Assembly (NCBI RefSeq): GCF_008801915.1
Contig: NZ_VZOV01000018.1
Coordinates: 1-64,000, forward strand
Direction: 5' to 3'
Origin: Cupriavidus gilardii
Lineage (GTDB): Bacteria > Pseudomonadota > Gammaproteobacteria > Burkholderiales > Burkholderiaceae
DNA: 64,000 nucleotides
The notes beneath the pieces were generated by a model. The model made no database searches and had not been told where the DNA came from. It saw only the letters and a program-made list of their open reading frames with translations. This document shows, piece by piece, positions 56,523 through 64,000 of the stretch; the stretch's first letter is position 1; every line of letters begins with the position of its first letter. The translations under genes and the position numbers were made by a program.

Positions 56523-57309
56523 TCGCGATCCGAAGGGCGTATTCGCCTACGTGGGCAACAACATCCTGCCATCGACGCTGGCGCGCGGGCCGTGGAGCCC
56601 GGATGCGCAGCACGGCGGCGCGCCGGCCGGCCTGCTGGCCGCGATCGCCGAACGCGCGATGGCCGACGAGCCGCAATGGTCGATGGTGCGGCTGACGCTG
56701 GAATTGCTGGGGCCTGTACCGATCGCGCCGCTGCAGGCCACGCACGAGATCCAGCCGGGCGGCTCGGTGCGGCGCGTGGTCTTGAGCCTGATGCATGACG
56801 ACAAGCCGGTCGTGCGCGGCGTCGCGGTATTCATGCGCGAGCGCGCGGTAGATCTGCTGGCTGCGGCAACCGCGTGCCCGCTGCCGCTGCCGGACCAATG
56901 CAGCGAGCCGATCCGGATTCCCGGCATGGCCGAACAGACTTCCTTTCACTACACGGCGATGGAGAGCCGCGTGGCGGCCGGCAGCGTCGCCGACCCGGGC
57001 CCCGCGGCCGCATGGTTCCGCCTGGCGGTGCCGCTGATCGACGGCTGGTCCACGCCGTCCAGCGCCCGCGCGGTCGCGGCCGCCGACTTCGGCAACGGCA
57101 TCAGCTGGGCGCTGCCGCTCGACCGCTTCGTGTTCGCGAACGCGGACCTGACGGTCTCGCTGCACCGCCAGCCGCGCGGCGAATGGGTCGGCGTGGACGC
57201 CGTCACGGTGGCCCAGCCCAGCGGGATCGGACTGACTACCTCGACGCTGTACGACGAGGCCGGTGCCATCGGCGTGGCGCAGCAGAGCCTGGTGATCAAG
57301 GCGCGATAG
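56506..57309 (+). CDS. Acyl-CoA thioesterase-like double-hotdog protein
   Basis: 267-residue protein with two hotdog-like halves; the first has WSPDAQHGGAPAGLLAAIAERAM and the second WVGVDAVTVAQPSGIGLTTSTLYDEAGAIGVAQQSLVIK. This matches the thioesterase-like superfamily often linked to acyl-CoA metabolism in actinobacteria and betaproteobacteria. The GTG start at 56506 lies inside the Rieske gene and is preceded by GGGAGG, so the pair is translationally coupled. It would release or trim acyl-CoA intermediates of the TetR-controlled pathway. Confidence 0.85.
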   Translation: MASPNNRDPKGVFAYVGNNILPSTLARGPWSPDAQHGGAPAGLLAAIAERAMADEPQWSMVRLTLELLGPVPIAPLQATHEIQPGGSVRRVVLSLMHDDKPVVRGVAVFMRERAVDLLAAATACPLPLPDQCSEPIRIPGMAEQTSFHYTAMESRVAAGSVADPGPAAAWFRLAVPLIDGWSTPSSARAVAAADFGNGISWALPLDRFVFANADLTVSLHRQPRGEWVGVDAVTVAQPSGIGLTTSTLYDEAGAIGVAQQSLVIKAR

Positions 57310-57368
57310 ATGGTCGTCGGTGAAGCGCCAGCGCTACACTGAGCGCTTCTCCACGACCGATGCGCGCC

Positions 57369-57788
57369 ATGCAGATACGCACCTTCCGCCAGTCCGATGA
57401 AACCGACGTGGTATCCCTGTGGGAGCACTGCGGGCTGACGCGTCCCTGGAACGATCCGCACCGCGACATCGCGCGCAAGCTCGCCGAACAGCCGGAGCTG
57501 TTCCTCGTCGGCGAGGTGGACCGCAGGCTGATGGCCACCGCCATGGTCGGCTATGACGGCCATCGCGGCTGGCTCTATTACCTTGCGGTCCACCGCGATT
57601 TCCAGGGCCGCGGTCATGGCCGCCGGCTGACGGCCGAAGCGGAGAGACTGCTGCGCGAACGGGGCTGTCCGAAATTGAACTTGCTGGTCCGCAACGACAA
57701 CGAAGGCGTGCTCGCCTTCTATCGCGAACTGGGCTATACCATCGATGCCACCGTCAGCCTCGGCAAGCGGCTGATCCCGGACAACTGA
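57369..57788 (+). CDS. ypeA: GNAT acetyltransferase, YpeA family
   Basis: 139-residue acetyltransferase that tracks E. coli YpeA along its length: MQIRTFRQSDETDVVSLWEHCGLTRPWNDPHRDI, ELFLVGEVD, GYDGHRGWLYYLAVHRDFQGRGHGRRL (acetyl-CoA loop), RGCPKLNLLVRNDNEGVLAFYRELGY and the ending SLGKRLI. The physiological substrate is not established. The ATG at 57369 matches the family start; an ATG at 57360 adds three residues. Neither start has a clear Shine-Dalgarno. It follows the thioesterase by 59 bases but seems functionally unrelated. Confidence 0.9.
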   Translation: MQIRTFRQSDETDVVSLWEHCGLTRPWNDPHRDIARKLAEQPELFLVGEVDRRLMATAMVGYDGHRGWLYYLAVHRDFQGRGHGRRLTAEAERLLRERGCPKLNLLVRNDNEGVLAFYRELGYTIDATVSLGKRLIPDN

Positions 57789-57928
57789 ATCTGGCTCATT
57801 GAACGCCCGGCCCACGGCCATCCGCTTCGGCACGCCGGCACCGGTCTTCCGCGGCTGACGGTGGCGCCGGCACACGCGGGATCCGTAACGTGCCCGGCGG
57901 TTCCCGACTCGATCGATGAGGCAGACAG

Positions 57929-58825
57929 ATGAGCAATATCGGATTCATCGGCCTGGGCGTGATGGGCGCCCCGATGGCCCAGCATCTACTCGAAGGTGGA
58001 CACACGCTGTACGTCCATAGCCGCAGCGGCGCGCCGCAGCCCCTGCTCGACGCCGGCGCGCAAGCGTGCGCGAACGCGGCCGAGGCGGCGCGACGGGCGG
58101 AAGTCGTCATCCTGATGCTGCCCGACACGCCCGACGTCGAGCGCGTGCTGTTCGGCGACAACGGCGTCGCCGCGGGGCTGACCAGCGGCAAGGTCGTGGT
58201 CGACATGAGCTCGATCTCGCCGATCGACACGCGCGAGTTTGCCGGCCGCATCGAAGCGCTCGGCTGCGACTACGTCGATGCGCCGGTATCGGGCGGCGAG
58301 GTTGGCGCCAAGGCCGGCACGCTGTCGATCATGGCGGGCGGCAAGCAGGCCGCGTTCAATCGTGTGTTGCCGCTGCTGCAGCTGATGGGCAAGAACATCA
58401 CGCTGGTCGGCGGTGTCGGGGACGGACAGATCGCCAAGGTCGCTAACCAGGTCATCGTCGCGCTGACGATCGAGGCAGTCGGCGAGGCGCTGGTACTGGC
58501 CGCGAAGGCCGGCGCCGACCCGGCCCGCGTGCGGCAGGCGCTGATGGGCGGCTTTGCCAGCTCGCGCATTCTCGAAGTGCACGGCGAACGGATGATCCGC
58601 CGCACCTTCGACCCAGGCTTTCGGATCGCGCTGCATCAGAAGGACCTGAACCTGGCGCTGTCGACGGCCCGCAAGCTCGGGCTGAGCCTGCCCGGCACCG
58701 CGTCGTGCCAGCAGCTGTTCAATGTCTGCGAAGCGCTCGGCGGCGAGGCGTGGGACCACTCCGGGCTGGTCCGTGCGCTCGAGCACATGGCCGATTTCGC
58801 GATCGGCGATACGCCGGCTTCCTGA
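57929..58825 (+). CDS. glxR: 2-hydroxy-3-oxopropionate (tartronate semialdehyde) reductase-like
   Basis: 298-residue beta-hydroxyacid dehydrogenase. The Rossmann motif is IGFIGLGVMGAPMAQHLL, the substrate loop VDAPVSGGEVGAKAGTLSIMAGG and the catalytic Lys about position 170 in GQIAKVANQVIVAL. It closely resembles GlxR/GarR, which reduces tartronate semialdehyde to D-glycerate in glyoxylate and glucarate metabolism. No gcl or hyi gene is adjacent, so a related 3-hydroxyisobutyrate-type activity is possible. Monocistronic, with a 140-base leader. Confidence 0.88.
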   Translation: MSNIGFIGLGVMGAPMAQHLLEGGHTLYVHSRSGAPQPLLDAGAQACANAAEAARRAEVVILMLPDTPDVERVLFGDNGVAAGLTSGKVVVDMSSISPIDTREFAGRIEALGCDYVDAPVSGGEVGAKAGTLSIMAGGKQAAFNRVLPLLQLMGKNITLVGGVGDGQIAKVANQVIVALTIEAVGEALVLAAKAGADPARVRQALMGGFASSRILEVHGERMIRRTFDPGFRIALHQKDLNLALSTARKLGLSLPGTASCQQLFNVCEALGGEAWDHSGLVRALEHMADFAIGDTPAS

Positions 58826-59236
58826 AGCGAGGCTTGCGAACGGCGCGGCGCCGCCAAGGCCCGATGCAATCGGGCCAAACCCCAATCTGCCCAAACCCCG
58901 ATCGGCCCGAACCCGCATGCACGGCACCGCACCAGCACGGTGAATTCCTCGGGAATTACCCTTGTTTGCGTTCCAATACATCACGTCATGATGTATCGTT
59001 CGTAGCCATCGACGGTTCCGCACCGTCGTGAGGGCGCTGGTCCCGGTTCGTCACCGGTACGTCCGCCAGCCCTTGCCCTGCAGCGTCTCTCGCCACGACG
59101 AGGGTCGCCTGCCGTCGCCGCGCCGGCATACGCGCCCGCGCGCCGCGACATTCCCGAGTGCCATCGACACAGGCCTGCGCCGAGACAGGCGGAGATGGCT
59201 GTTCCGTTCACCGTTTCGAATCCTGCGGGCGCCATC
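58826..59236. other. Intergenic region upstream of tctBA
   Basis: About 410 bases without a gene. It holds a perfect hairpin GGCCCGAT-GCA-ATCGGGCC at 58857-58875 without a T tract, a run of AACCCC/CCCAAAC words, and a palindrome at 58976-58996 that looks like a regulator site. An alternative tctB start at 59195 lies at its right edge. Confidence 0.6.
58976..58996. promoter_or_regulatory. 21-bp palindromic operator candidate upstream of tctBA
   Basis: Perfect 8-base arms ATACATCA and TGATGTAT flank CGTCA. It lies 241 bases before tctB in the most AT-rich part of the gap. The form is compatible with a GntR- or TetR-class dimer site; no matching regulator gene is adjacent. Confidence 0.55.
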
Positions 59237-59698
59237 ATGCGAATACGCAAACAAACCGATTTCTTCTCCGGATTGATGTTCATCGTCGTCGGCCTGGGTT
59301 TTTCGCTGGTCGCGCGCGGCTACACCATGGGCACCGCGGCACGCATGGGCCCCGGCTACTTTCCGTTCTGGCTCGGCATCGTGCTGGCGCTGCTCGGAGC
59401 AGTGGTGGCGATCGGCGCGATGTCGCCGACGGGCGAATCCGACCGGCTCGCACGCTGGGACCTGCGCACCGTGCTGTGGGTGCTCGGCTCGGTGGTGCTG
59501 TTCGGCCTGGTGCTGAAGCCGCTCGGCATGGTGCTGTCGGTGATTCTGCTGGTGCTGATCGCGTCGATGGCGAGCCACGAATTCACCTGGCGCGGCGCGC
59601 TGCTCAATGCCGCGGTGCTGGTGGTCATCAGCCTGGTTGCCTTCGTCTACGGCATCAATCTGCAAATGCCGGTGTGGCCGGCTTTCCTGTCGGCTTGA
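59237..59698 (+). CDS. tctB: Tripartite tricarboxylate transporter small membrane subunit
   Basis: 153-residue membrane protein with four predicted helices. It starts MRIRKQTDFFSGLMFIVVGLGFSLVARGY, followed by GPGYFPFWLGIVLALLGAVVA, both typical of TctB. The alternative start at 59195 adds 14 residues and has a purine-rich stretch directly before it; the ATG at 59237 fits the family better. TctB stabilises the TctA permease. Thirteen bases separate it from tctA. No tctC is linked. Confidence 0.92.
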   Translation: MRIRKQTDFFSGLMFIVVGLGFSLVARGYTMGTAARMGPGYFPFWLGIVLALLGAVVAIGAMSPTGESDRLARWDLRTVLWVLGSVVLFGLVLKPLGMVLSVILLVLIASMASHEFTWRGALLNAAVLVVISLVAFVYGINLQMPVWPAFLSA

Positions 59699-59711
59699 GG
59701 AGGGCCACGCA

Positions 59712-61214
59712 ATGGAATTGCTCAACCATCTGGCGCTGGGATTTTCGACCGCGCTGTCGCTGCAGAACCTGGCCTACGCGCTGCTGGGTTGCGTGCTGGG
59801 AACCCTGATCGGCGTGCTGCCCGGTCTGGGCCCGCTGGCAACCATCGCGATGCTGCTGCCGATCACCTATACGCTGCCTCCGGTCGCGGCGCTGATCATG
59901 CTGGCCGGCATCTACTACGGCGCGCAATACGGCGGCTCGACCACCGCGATCCTGGTCAATCTGCCGGGCGAATCGTCGTCGGTGGTGACCACGCTGGACG
60001 GCTACCAGATGGCTCGCAAGGGCCGTGCGGGCGTCGCGCTGGCAACGGCGGGCCTGGGCTCGTTCTTTGCCGGCAGCGTCGCCACGCTGATCCTGGCCGC
60101 GTTCGCGACGCCGCTGTCGGAGCTTGCCTTCAAGTTCGGGCCGGCCGAGTATTTCTCGCTGATGGTGCTGGGCCTGATCGGCGCCGTGGTGCTGGCATCG
60201 GGTTCGCTGGTCAAGGCCGTCGCGATGATCGTGCTGGGCCTGCTGATCGGCCTGATCGGCACCGACGTCAATTCCGGCGTAGCGCGCTTCTCGTTCGACG
60301 TGCCGGAGCTGACCGACGGCATCAATATCACCGGGCTGGCGATGGGCCTGTTCGGCTTTGCCGAGATCATCGTCAATCTGGAGCAGAGGGAGTCGCGCGA
60401 GACCTTCACCGATCGCGTGACCAACCTGTTCCCGACGAAGGAGGACTTCAAGCGCATGATTCCGGCCGTGCTGCGCGGTACCGCGCTCGGCTCGGCGCTC
60501 GGCGTGCTGCCGGGCGGCGGCGCGTCGCTGTCGTCGTTCGCGGCCTACTCGCTGGAAAAGAAGACGTCGAAGCATCCGCACGAATTCGGCAAGGGCGCGA
60601 TCGAAGGCGTGGCCGGACCCGAGTCCGCCAACAACGCCGCGGCGCAGACCTCGTTCATTCCGCTGCTGACGCTTGGCATCCCGTCCAACGCGGTAATGGC
60701 GCTGATGGTCGGCGCGATGACGATCCACAATATCCAGCCCGGTCCGCAGGTGATGACCAGCAACCCCTCGCTGTTCTGGGGGCTGATCGCTTCGATGTGG
60801 ATCGGCAACCTGACGCTGGTGATCCTGAACCTGCCGCTGATCGGCATCTGGGTCAAGCTGCTGAAGGTGCCGTACCGCTTCCTGTACCCGGCGATCCTGA
60901 CGTTCTGCTGCATCGGCGTCTATTCGGTCAACAACACCGTGTTCGACGTGTTCGTCGCGGCGGCCTGCGGGATGATCGGGTACATCTTCATGAAGCTGCG
61001 CTGCGAGCCCGCGCCGCTGCTGCTCGGTTTCGTGCTGGGGCCGATGATGGAGGAGAACTTCCGCCGCACGCTGCTGCTGTCGCGCGGTGACTTCCACGTA
61101 TTCGTCGAGCGGCCGCTGTCGCTGGGGCTGCTGGTCGCGGCCGCCGCGCTGGTCGCCGTGGTGGCGCTGCCGGCGGTCAAGGCCAAGCGCGAGGAGGCGT
61201 TCCAGGAGGAATAG
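59712..61214 (+). CDS. tctA: Tripartite tricarboxylate transporter large permease subunit
   Basis: 500-residue permease with 11-12 predicted helices. Family signatures are GVLPGLGPLATIAMLLPITY and YGAQYGGSTTAILVNLPGE near the N-terminus, and GVLPGGGASLSSFAAYSLEK, GVAGPESANNAAAQTSFIPLLTLGIPSNAVMALM later; the two GxLPGxG repeats mark the inverted-repeat ligand site. It couples uptake of carboxylates to the cation gradient and needs a Bug/TctC protein. GGAGG precedes the ATG. Two unlinked Bug genes occur elsewhere in this window and are possible partners. Confidence 0.95.
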   Translation: MELLNHLALGFSTALSLQNLAYALLGCVLGTLIGVLPGLGPLATIAMLLPITYTLPPVAALIMLAGIYYGAQYGGSTTAILVNLPGESSSVVTTLDGYQMARKGRAGVALATAGLGSFFAGSVATLILAAFATPLSELAFKFGPAEYFSLMVLGLIGAVVLASGSLVKAVAMIVLGLLIGLIGTDVNSGVARFSFDVPELTDGINITGLAMGLFGFAEIIVNLEQRESRETFTDRVTNLFPTKEDFKRMIPAVLRGTALGSALGVLPGGGASLSSFAAYSLEKKTSKHPHEFGKGAIEGVAGPESANNAAAQTSFIPLLTLGIPSNAVMALMVGAMTIHNIQPGPQVMTSNPSLFWGLIASMWIGNLTLVILNLPLIGIWVKLLKVPYRFLYPAILTFCCIGVYSVNNTVFDVFVAAACGMIGYIFMKLRCEPAPLLLGFVLGPMMEENFRRTLLLSRGDFHVFVERPLSLGLLVAAAALVAVVALPAVKAKREEAFQEE

Positions 61215-61240
61215 CGAGGCCGCGGTGTTCCCTCTCCCCA

Positions 61241-61264
61241 TCCCTCGCCCCCGGGCGGGAGGGA
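61241..61264. repeat. GC-rich dispersed hairpin element
   Basis: TCCCTCGCCC-CCG-GGCGGGAGGGA forms an imperfect hairpin between the convergent tctA and hydrolase genes. The preceding CCCTCTCCCC makes it resemble the common 'CTCTCCC...GGGAGAG' extragenic repeats of proteobacteria. It may terminate tctA transcription. Confidence 0.45.
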
Positions 61265-61311
61265 GCCGCCAGTCGCAATGGAGGCGACTACGCACGCGAC
61301 CAAGCACGCGA

Positions 61312-62250
61312 CTACGCGCCCGTCCACACGCGGCCGAGAAAGTCCCGGATCAGCGGGCATACCTGCGCGAAATGCGTCTCCAGCAGCCAGTGGCCGCCGT
61401 CGGTCATATGCAGCTCCGCCCGCGGCAGATCGCGCAGATAGGCACGGCCGGCGGCCTCCGGCATATAGCCGTCATGGGGGCCCCACAGGATCAGTGTGGG
61501 CGGTTGGTGTTCGCGCAGATAGGCCTGGTAGCGCGGGAACCAGTCGAGATTCGCCTTCAGCCCTTCCATCAGCCGCACGGCCAGTTCGCGCCGGACCGGC
61601 GTGTCCATCAGGCGCCAGTGCAGCGTCCATAGATCCGGCGACAGGCGTGGCACATGTTCCGGGCGGATTTCGCCGATGAACTCGTCGCGAAACCCGTGCT
61701 CGCTGGCAGCCGCCTCCAGCGGCGCGCGGTTGGCCGGCGACGGGTCGGCCCAATAGCGCTGGATGGTCTCGTACTTGGGGCCCAGCTGGTCCTCGTAGAT
61801 GTCGCCGTTCTGGATGATCAGCGCGGCGATCCGCCCGGGCGCCCGGATGGCGAGGCGTAGACCGATCTGCGATCCGTAGTCATGCAGATACAGCGCATAC
61901 CGCCGCAGCCCGAGGGCGTCGGCGAATCGCTCGAGAAAGGCCGCATAGGCATCGAAGTCGTAGCCGAATGCGCCGAATTCCGGCGTATCGCTATAGCCGA
62001 AGCCCGGAAAATCCGGCGCCACGGCGTGCCAGCGATCGGCAAGCGCCGGCAGCAAGCGGCGGTACTGATAGGACGAGCAGGGGTAGCCGTGCGGCAGCAG
62101 CACTGCGGGCGCGTCGCGCGGACCGGCTTCCCGGTAGAAGATGCGGATGCCGTCGAGGTCCAGCGTCCGGTGCGTCACCGCATCCTGCCGCTCGGCGATT
62201 TCCGTCGCCGAAGCGGTCGAAACCGCGGGCATATCGTGCGGATCGTCCAT
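61312..62250 (-). CDS. Alpha/beta hydrolase, epoxide hydrolase/haloalkane dehalogenase-like
   Basis: 312-residue hydrolase. The oxyanion motif is H54-GYP, the nucleophile is Asp (D124 in YLHDYGSQIG) instead of Ser, and the catalytic His is about H287 (GGHWLLE). An Asp nucleophile places it with epoxide hydrolases and haloalkane or fluoroacetate dehalogenases; many relatives (with the SSYQYRRLLPAL, APDFPGFGYSD and IIQNGDIYED pattern) remain uncharacterised. GGAGG seven bases before the ATG at 62250 fixes the start. It converges on tctA; upstream lies a 320-base gap. Confidence 0.88.
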   Translation of the reverse strand: MDDPHDMPAVSTASATEIAERQDAVTHRTLDLDGIRIFYREAGPRDAPAVLLPHGYPCSSYQYRRLLPALADRWHAVAPDFPGFGYSDTPEFGAFGYDFDAYAAFLERFADALGLRRYALYLHDYGSQIGLRLAIRAPGRIAALIIQNGDIYEDQLGPKYETIQRYWADPSPANRAPLEAAASEHGFRDEFIGEIRPEHVPRLSPDLWTLHWRLMDTPVRRELAVRLMEGLKANLDWFPRYQAYLREHQPPTLILWGPHDGYMPEAAGRAYLRDLPRAELHMTDGGHWLLETHFAQVCPLIRDFLGRVWTGA

Positions 62251-62572
62251 CGTCGCGCCTCCGAAAAAACGGATTCGGGCCACGATGCAAATTGCGTTCC
62301 GACGCCGGGCTTCGCCCCGGCGCTTGCTGTTCGTTGCCCCGCCGCGGCATTACTGCCATCGCGATCGTGCAAAGCGCGCAGTTTTTGCGTGGCGCCTAAG
62401 CCGCCACGGGTCAAACGCAAAAGCCGCCGACGATTCCCGAAAATGTGCGAGCGCCGCGCTCGTAACATGCCCTCCGTTGTTTACGAGACGGGCAGCTTGC
62501 GCGGACCCGGCCACCACCATCGCAATGTCGCGCCCCGGCACCGGAGGTAGTGGCCGGTTTTTTTGGCGGCCC
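62251..62572. other. Structured intergenic region between hydrolase and corA
   Basis: About 320 bases without a convincing ORF. It contains inverted repeats at roughly 62384-62430 (TTTTTGCGTGGCG and CGCCACG...CGCAAAA) and near 62450 (CGAGCG-CCG-CGCTCG), and ends in a plus-strand terminator. A small RNA on the plus strand is possible but no clear promoter was found. Confidence 0.4.
62535..62564 (+). terminator. Plus-strand intrinsic terminator candidate
   Basis: CCGGCA and TGGCCGG pair with one bulge across a 10-base loop, followed by seven Ts. Both flanking genes are leftward, so no annotated transcript would use it; it supports an unannotated rightward RNA. Confidence 0.5.
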
Positions 62573-63544
62573 TCAAACCCAACCCGCCCGATGCAGCTTG
62601 CGCCAGAGCGCCGTGCAGGCCAGCGCGGTGCCCGCGATCACGGCCGGATAGGCGAAGGGCAGCTTCAGCTCCGGCATGAACTCGAAGTTCATGCCGTACA
62701 GGCTAAACACCACGGTGGGAATCGCCAGAATGGCGCCCCAACCCGCCAGCCGCTTGACCACCTCGTTCTGCCCCACCGTCACCAGCGCCAAGTTGACCTG
62801 CACCGCGGTCGTCAGCATTTCGCGCACGACGTCGAGCGTTCGCAGCAGCCGGCTGGCGTGGTCCTCGACGTCGCGGAAATAGGCCCGCAGATCCCTGGGC
62901 ACCAGTTCCTCGTGCAATCGGATCAGCTGCCCGCACATCTCCTCGATCGGATAGACCGCATTGCGCAGCCGCAGCACCTGGCGTTTGATGTGGTACAGCC
63001 GCTCGATCGCGGTGCGGTCGAACTGGTCGCGGAACAGCCCCTGCTCCAGTTCCTCGAAGGCGTCCTCGAGCCGGTTGACGATCGGCATGTAGTGGTCGAC
63101 CACGAAATCCATCAGCGCGTACAGCACGTAGCCAGGCCCGTTGGCCAGTGCGTGCGGCTCGTGCTCGCAGCGGTCCCGCACGGGTGCGTAGGTACTGCTG
63201 GCCCCATGGCGGACCGACACCACGTAATTGGGGCCGACGAACAGATGGGTCTCGCCGATCTCGACGCTGTCGCCCACCAGCTGCGCGGTATTGAGCACGA
63301 TGAAGACGCTGTCGCCATAGGCCTCCAGCTTGGGACGCTGATGGGCGTTCAGCGCGTCCTCGACGGCCAGATCGTGCAGGCCGAATTCGAGCTGCGCCTG
63401 CCGCAGCAGCGCCAGGTCTGGTTCGTAGAGGCCGAGCCAGACGAATGTGCCAGGCGTCTTCAATACCTCGCTGATGTCCTCCAACGGGACCTCGCCAAGC
63501 CGCTTGCCGCCGCGGTAGGCCACGCAATTGACGATCGCACCCAT
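62573..63544 (-). CDS. corA: Magnesium/cobalt transporter CorA
   Basis: 323-residue CorA-family channel. The cytoplasmic N-terminal domain has WLGLYEPDLALLRQAQLEFGLHDLAVEDAL; the long stalk helix includes LRLRNAVYPIEEMCGQLI; the C-terminus has two membrane helices with the pore signature YGMNFEFMPEL between them and a basic tail. The ATG at 63544 is supported by AGGAG; an upstream ATG at 63601 adds 19 residues. It transports Mg2+ (also Co2+, Ni2+). It is divergent from minC across about 200 bases. Confidence 0.95.
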   Translation of the reverse strand: MGAIVNCVAYRGGKRLGEVPLEDISEVLKTPGTFVWLGLYEPDLALLRQAQLEFGLHDLAVEDALNAHQRPKLEAYGDSVFIVLNTAQLVGDSVEIGETHLFVGPNYVVSVRHGASSTYAPVRDRCEHEPHALANGPGYVLYALMDFVVDHYMPIVNRLEDAFEELEQGLFRDQFDRTAIERLYHIKRQVLRLRNAVYPIEEMCGQLIRLHEELVPRDLRAYFRDVEDHASRLLRTLDVVREMLTTAVQVNLALVTVGQNEVVKRLAGWGAILAIPTVVFSLYGMNFEFMPELKLPFAYPAVIAGTALACTALWRKLHRAGWV

Positions 63545-63742
63545 GAACGCTCCTCGGTCAGGATGCGCAATCGTAACAAGCGGCGGTGCGGTGGAGGACA
63601 AAGGTCGATATTGCGGCTACGCCCGCCGAGGCTGGCCACCCTCGCCGCCAAACGTCGCGCCGTGCAGGTCACCTGAACGACAATTGTTACAGTTCGCCGG
63701 GAAGAGGCAGTTAGAATGCGATATTTCCACGCTTACCCGGCT

Positions 63743-64000
63743 ATGTCCCAGAAGAAATCGCCACACTTCGAGCTGCGTAGTGGCAACGTCGACGCCCTCC
63801 TTCTTGCGCTCCATACCGCGGATACCTCGGCGCTGCGAGACGATCTGCTGTCGCGCTTCGAAGCTACCCCCGATTTCTTCTCGAACGACGTCATCGCGCT
63901 GGACCTGCGCTCGCTGGAAGACGGCCAGCGGCCGGAACTGGGCGCGGTGATCGACACGCTGTCAACGCTGAAGGCCCGCGCGATCGGCGTGGTGGCGCGC
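63743..64000 (+). CDS. minC: Septum site-determining protein MinC (N-terminal part)
   Basis: The first 86 codons are in the window: MSQKKSPHFELRSGNVDALLLALHTAD, FFSNDVIALDLRSLED and LSTLKARAIGVVAR, the start of the MinC N-terminal domain that blocks FtsZ polymerisation. The C-terminal MinD-binding domain lies beyond the window, where minD and minE are expected. A -10-like TAGAAT lies 26 bases upstream of the start. The alternative ATG at 63716 would add nine residues (MRYFHAYPA) not seen in the family. Confidence 0.93.
   Translation, partial: MSQKKSPHFELRSGNVDALLLALHTADTSALRDDLLSRFEATPDFFSNDVIALDLRSLEDGQRPELGAVIDTLSTLKARAIGVVAR

Overview
The window is a GC-rich stretch of a betaproteobacterial main chromosome, most likely Burkholderiaceae (Cupriavidus/Ralstonia-like). 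It carries the replication-origin block (mnmE, yidC, yidD, rnpA and rpmH leftward; dnaA, dnaN and gyrB rightward). It also has several tripartite-tricarboxylate (Bug/TctC, TctB, TctA) genes, single-chain acyl-CoA carboxylase chemistry, and many LysR, IclR, TetR and HxlR regulators. The genus is an inference from gene content and style only.

Layout. 0-2 kb: end of the cell-elongation operon (PBP2 tail, rodA) and a Sel1-repeat protein. 2.3-5.4 kb: HypT-like LysR regulator, Bug binding protein and M14 amidohydrolase. 5.4-7 kb: a small, lower-GC accessory patch with an Rpn/YhgA-type nuclease and an HTH protein. 7-10 kb: chemoreceptor and lipoprotein, with an 85-bp duplication between them. 10.2-23.1 kb: a long co-directional cluster of a fused BC-BCCP-CT acyl-CoA carboxylase, acyl-CoA ligase, Bug protein, IclR regulator and complete Dpp/Opp-type ABC importer, preceded by two IclR-like operators. 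23.1-28.3 kb: a small orphan gene, MgtC, a GcvA-like LysR, an amidase and an MFS carrier. 28.3-40.3 kb: mnmE, a CHAD protein, yidC-yidD-rnpA-rpmH, oriC, dnaA-dnaN-gyrB.

40.3-64 kb is accessory metabolism: DHFR-like reductase with a GlxA-type AraC regulator and a divergent SDR; an Ig/Kelch lipoprotein; homospermidine synthase; a beta-lactamase-fold hydrolase; an imine-reductase-like protein divergent from an HxlR regulator, YjaB-like acetyltransferase and an AAC(3)-IV-like aminoglycoside acetyltransferase; an FKBP. Next come a TetR-controlled block (acyl-CoA ligase with a frameshift, AidB-like acyl-CoA dehydrogenase, KshA-like Rieske oxygenase, thioesterase), a YpeA acetyltransferase, a GlxR/GarR reductase, tctB-tctA without a linked tctC, an alpha/beta hydrolase, corA and the start of minC.

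The most notable observations are: a chromosomal gene closely resembling the clinical apramycin/gentamicin resistance enzyme AAC(3)-IV; the acyl-CoA carboxylase and ABC-importer cluster with two TTCTGC-N3-GCAGAA-type operators; a three-fold GTAC array with exact 19-bp spacing between hxlR and the imine reductase gene; a single-base frameshift in an otherwise intact ligase; and a possible small transcript upstream of the alpha/beta hydrolase. No tRNA, rRNA, CRISPR array, intact insertion sequence or prophage was recognised.
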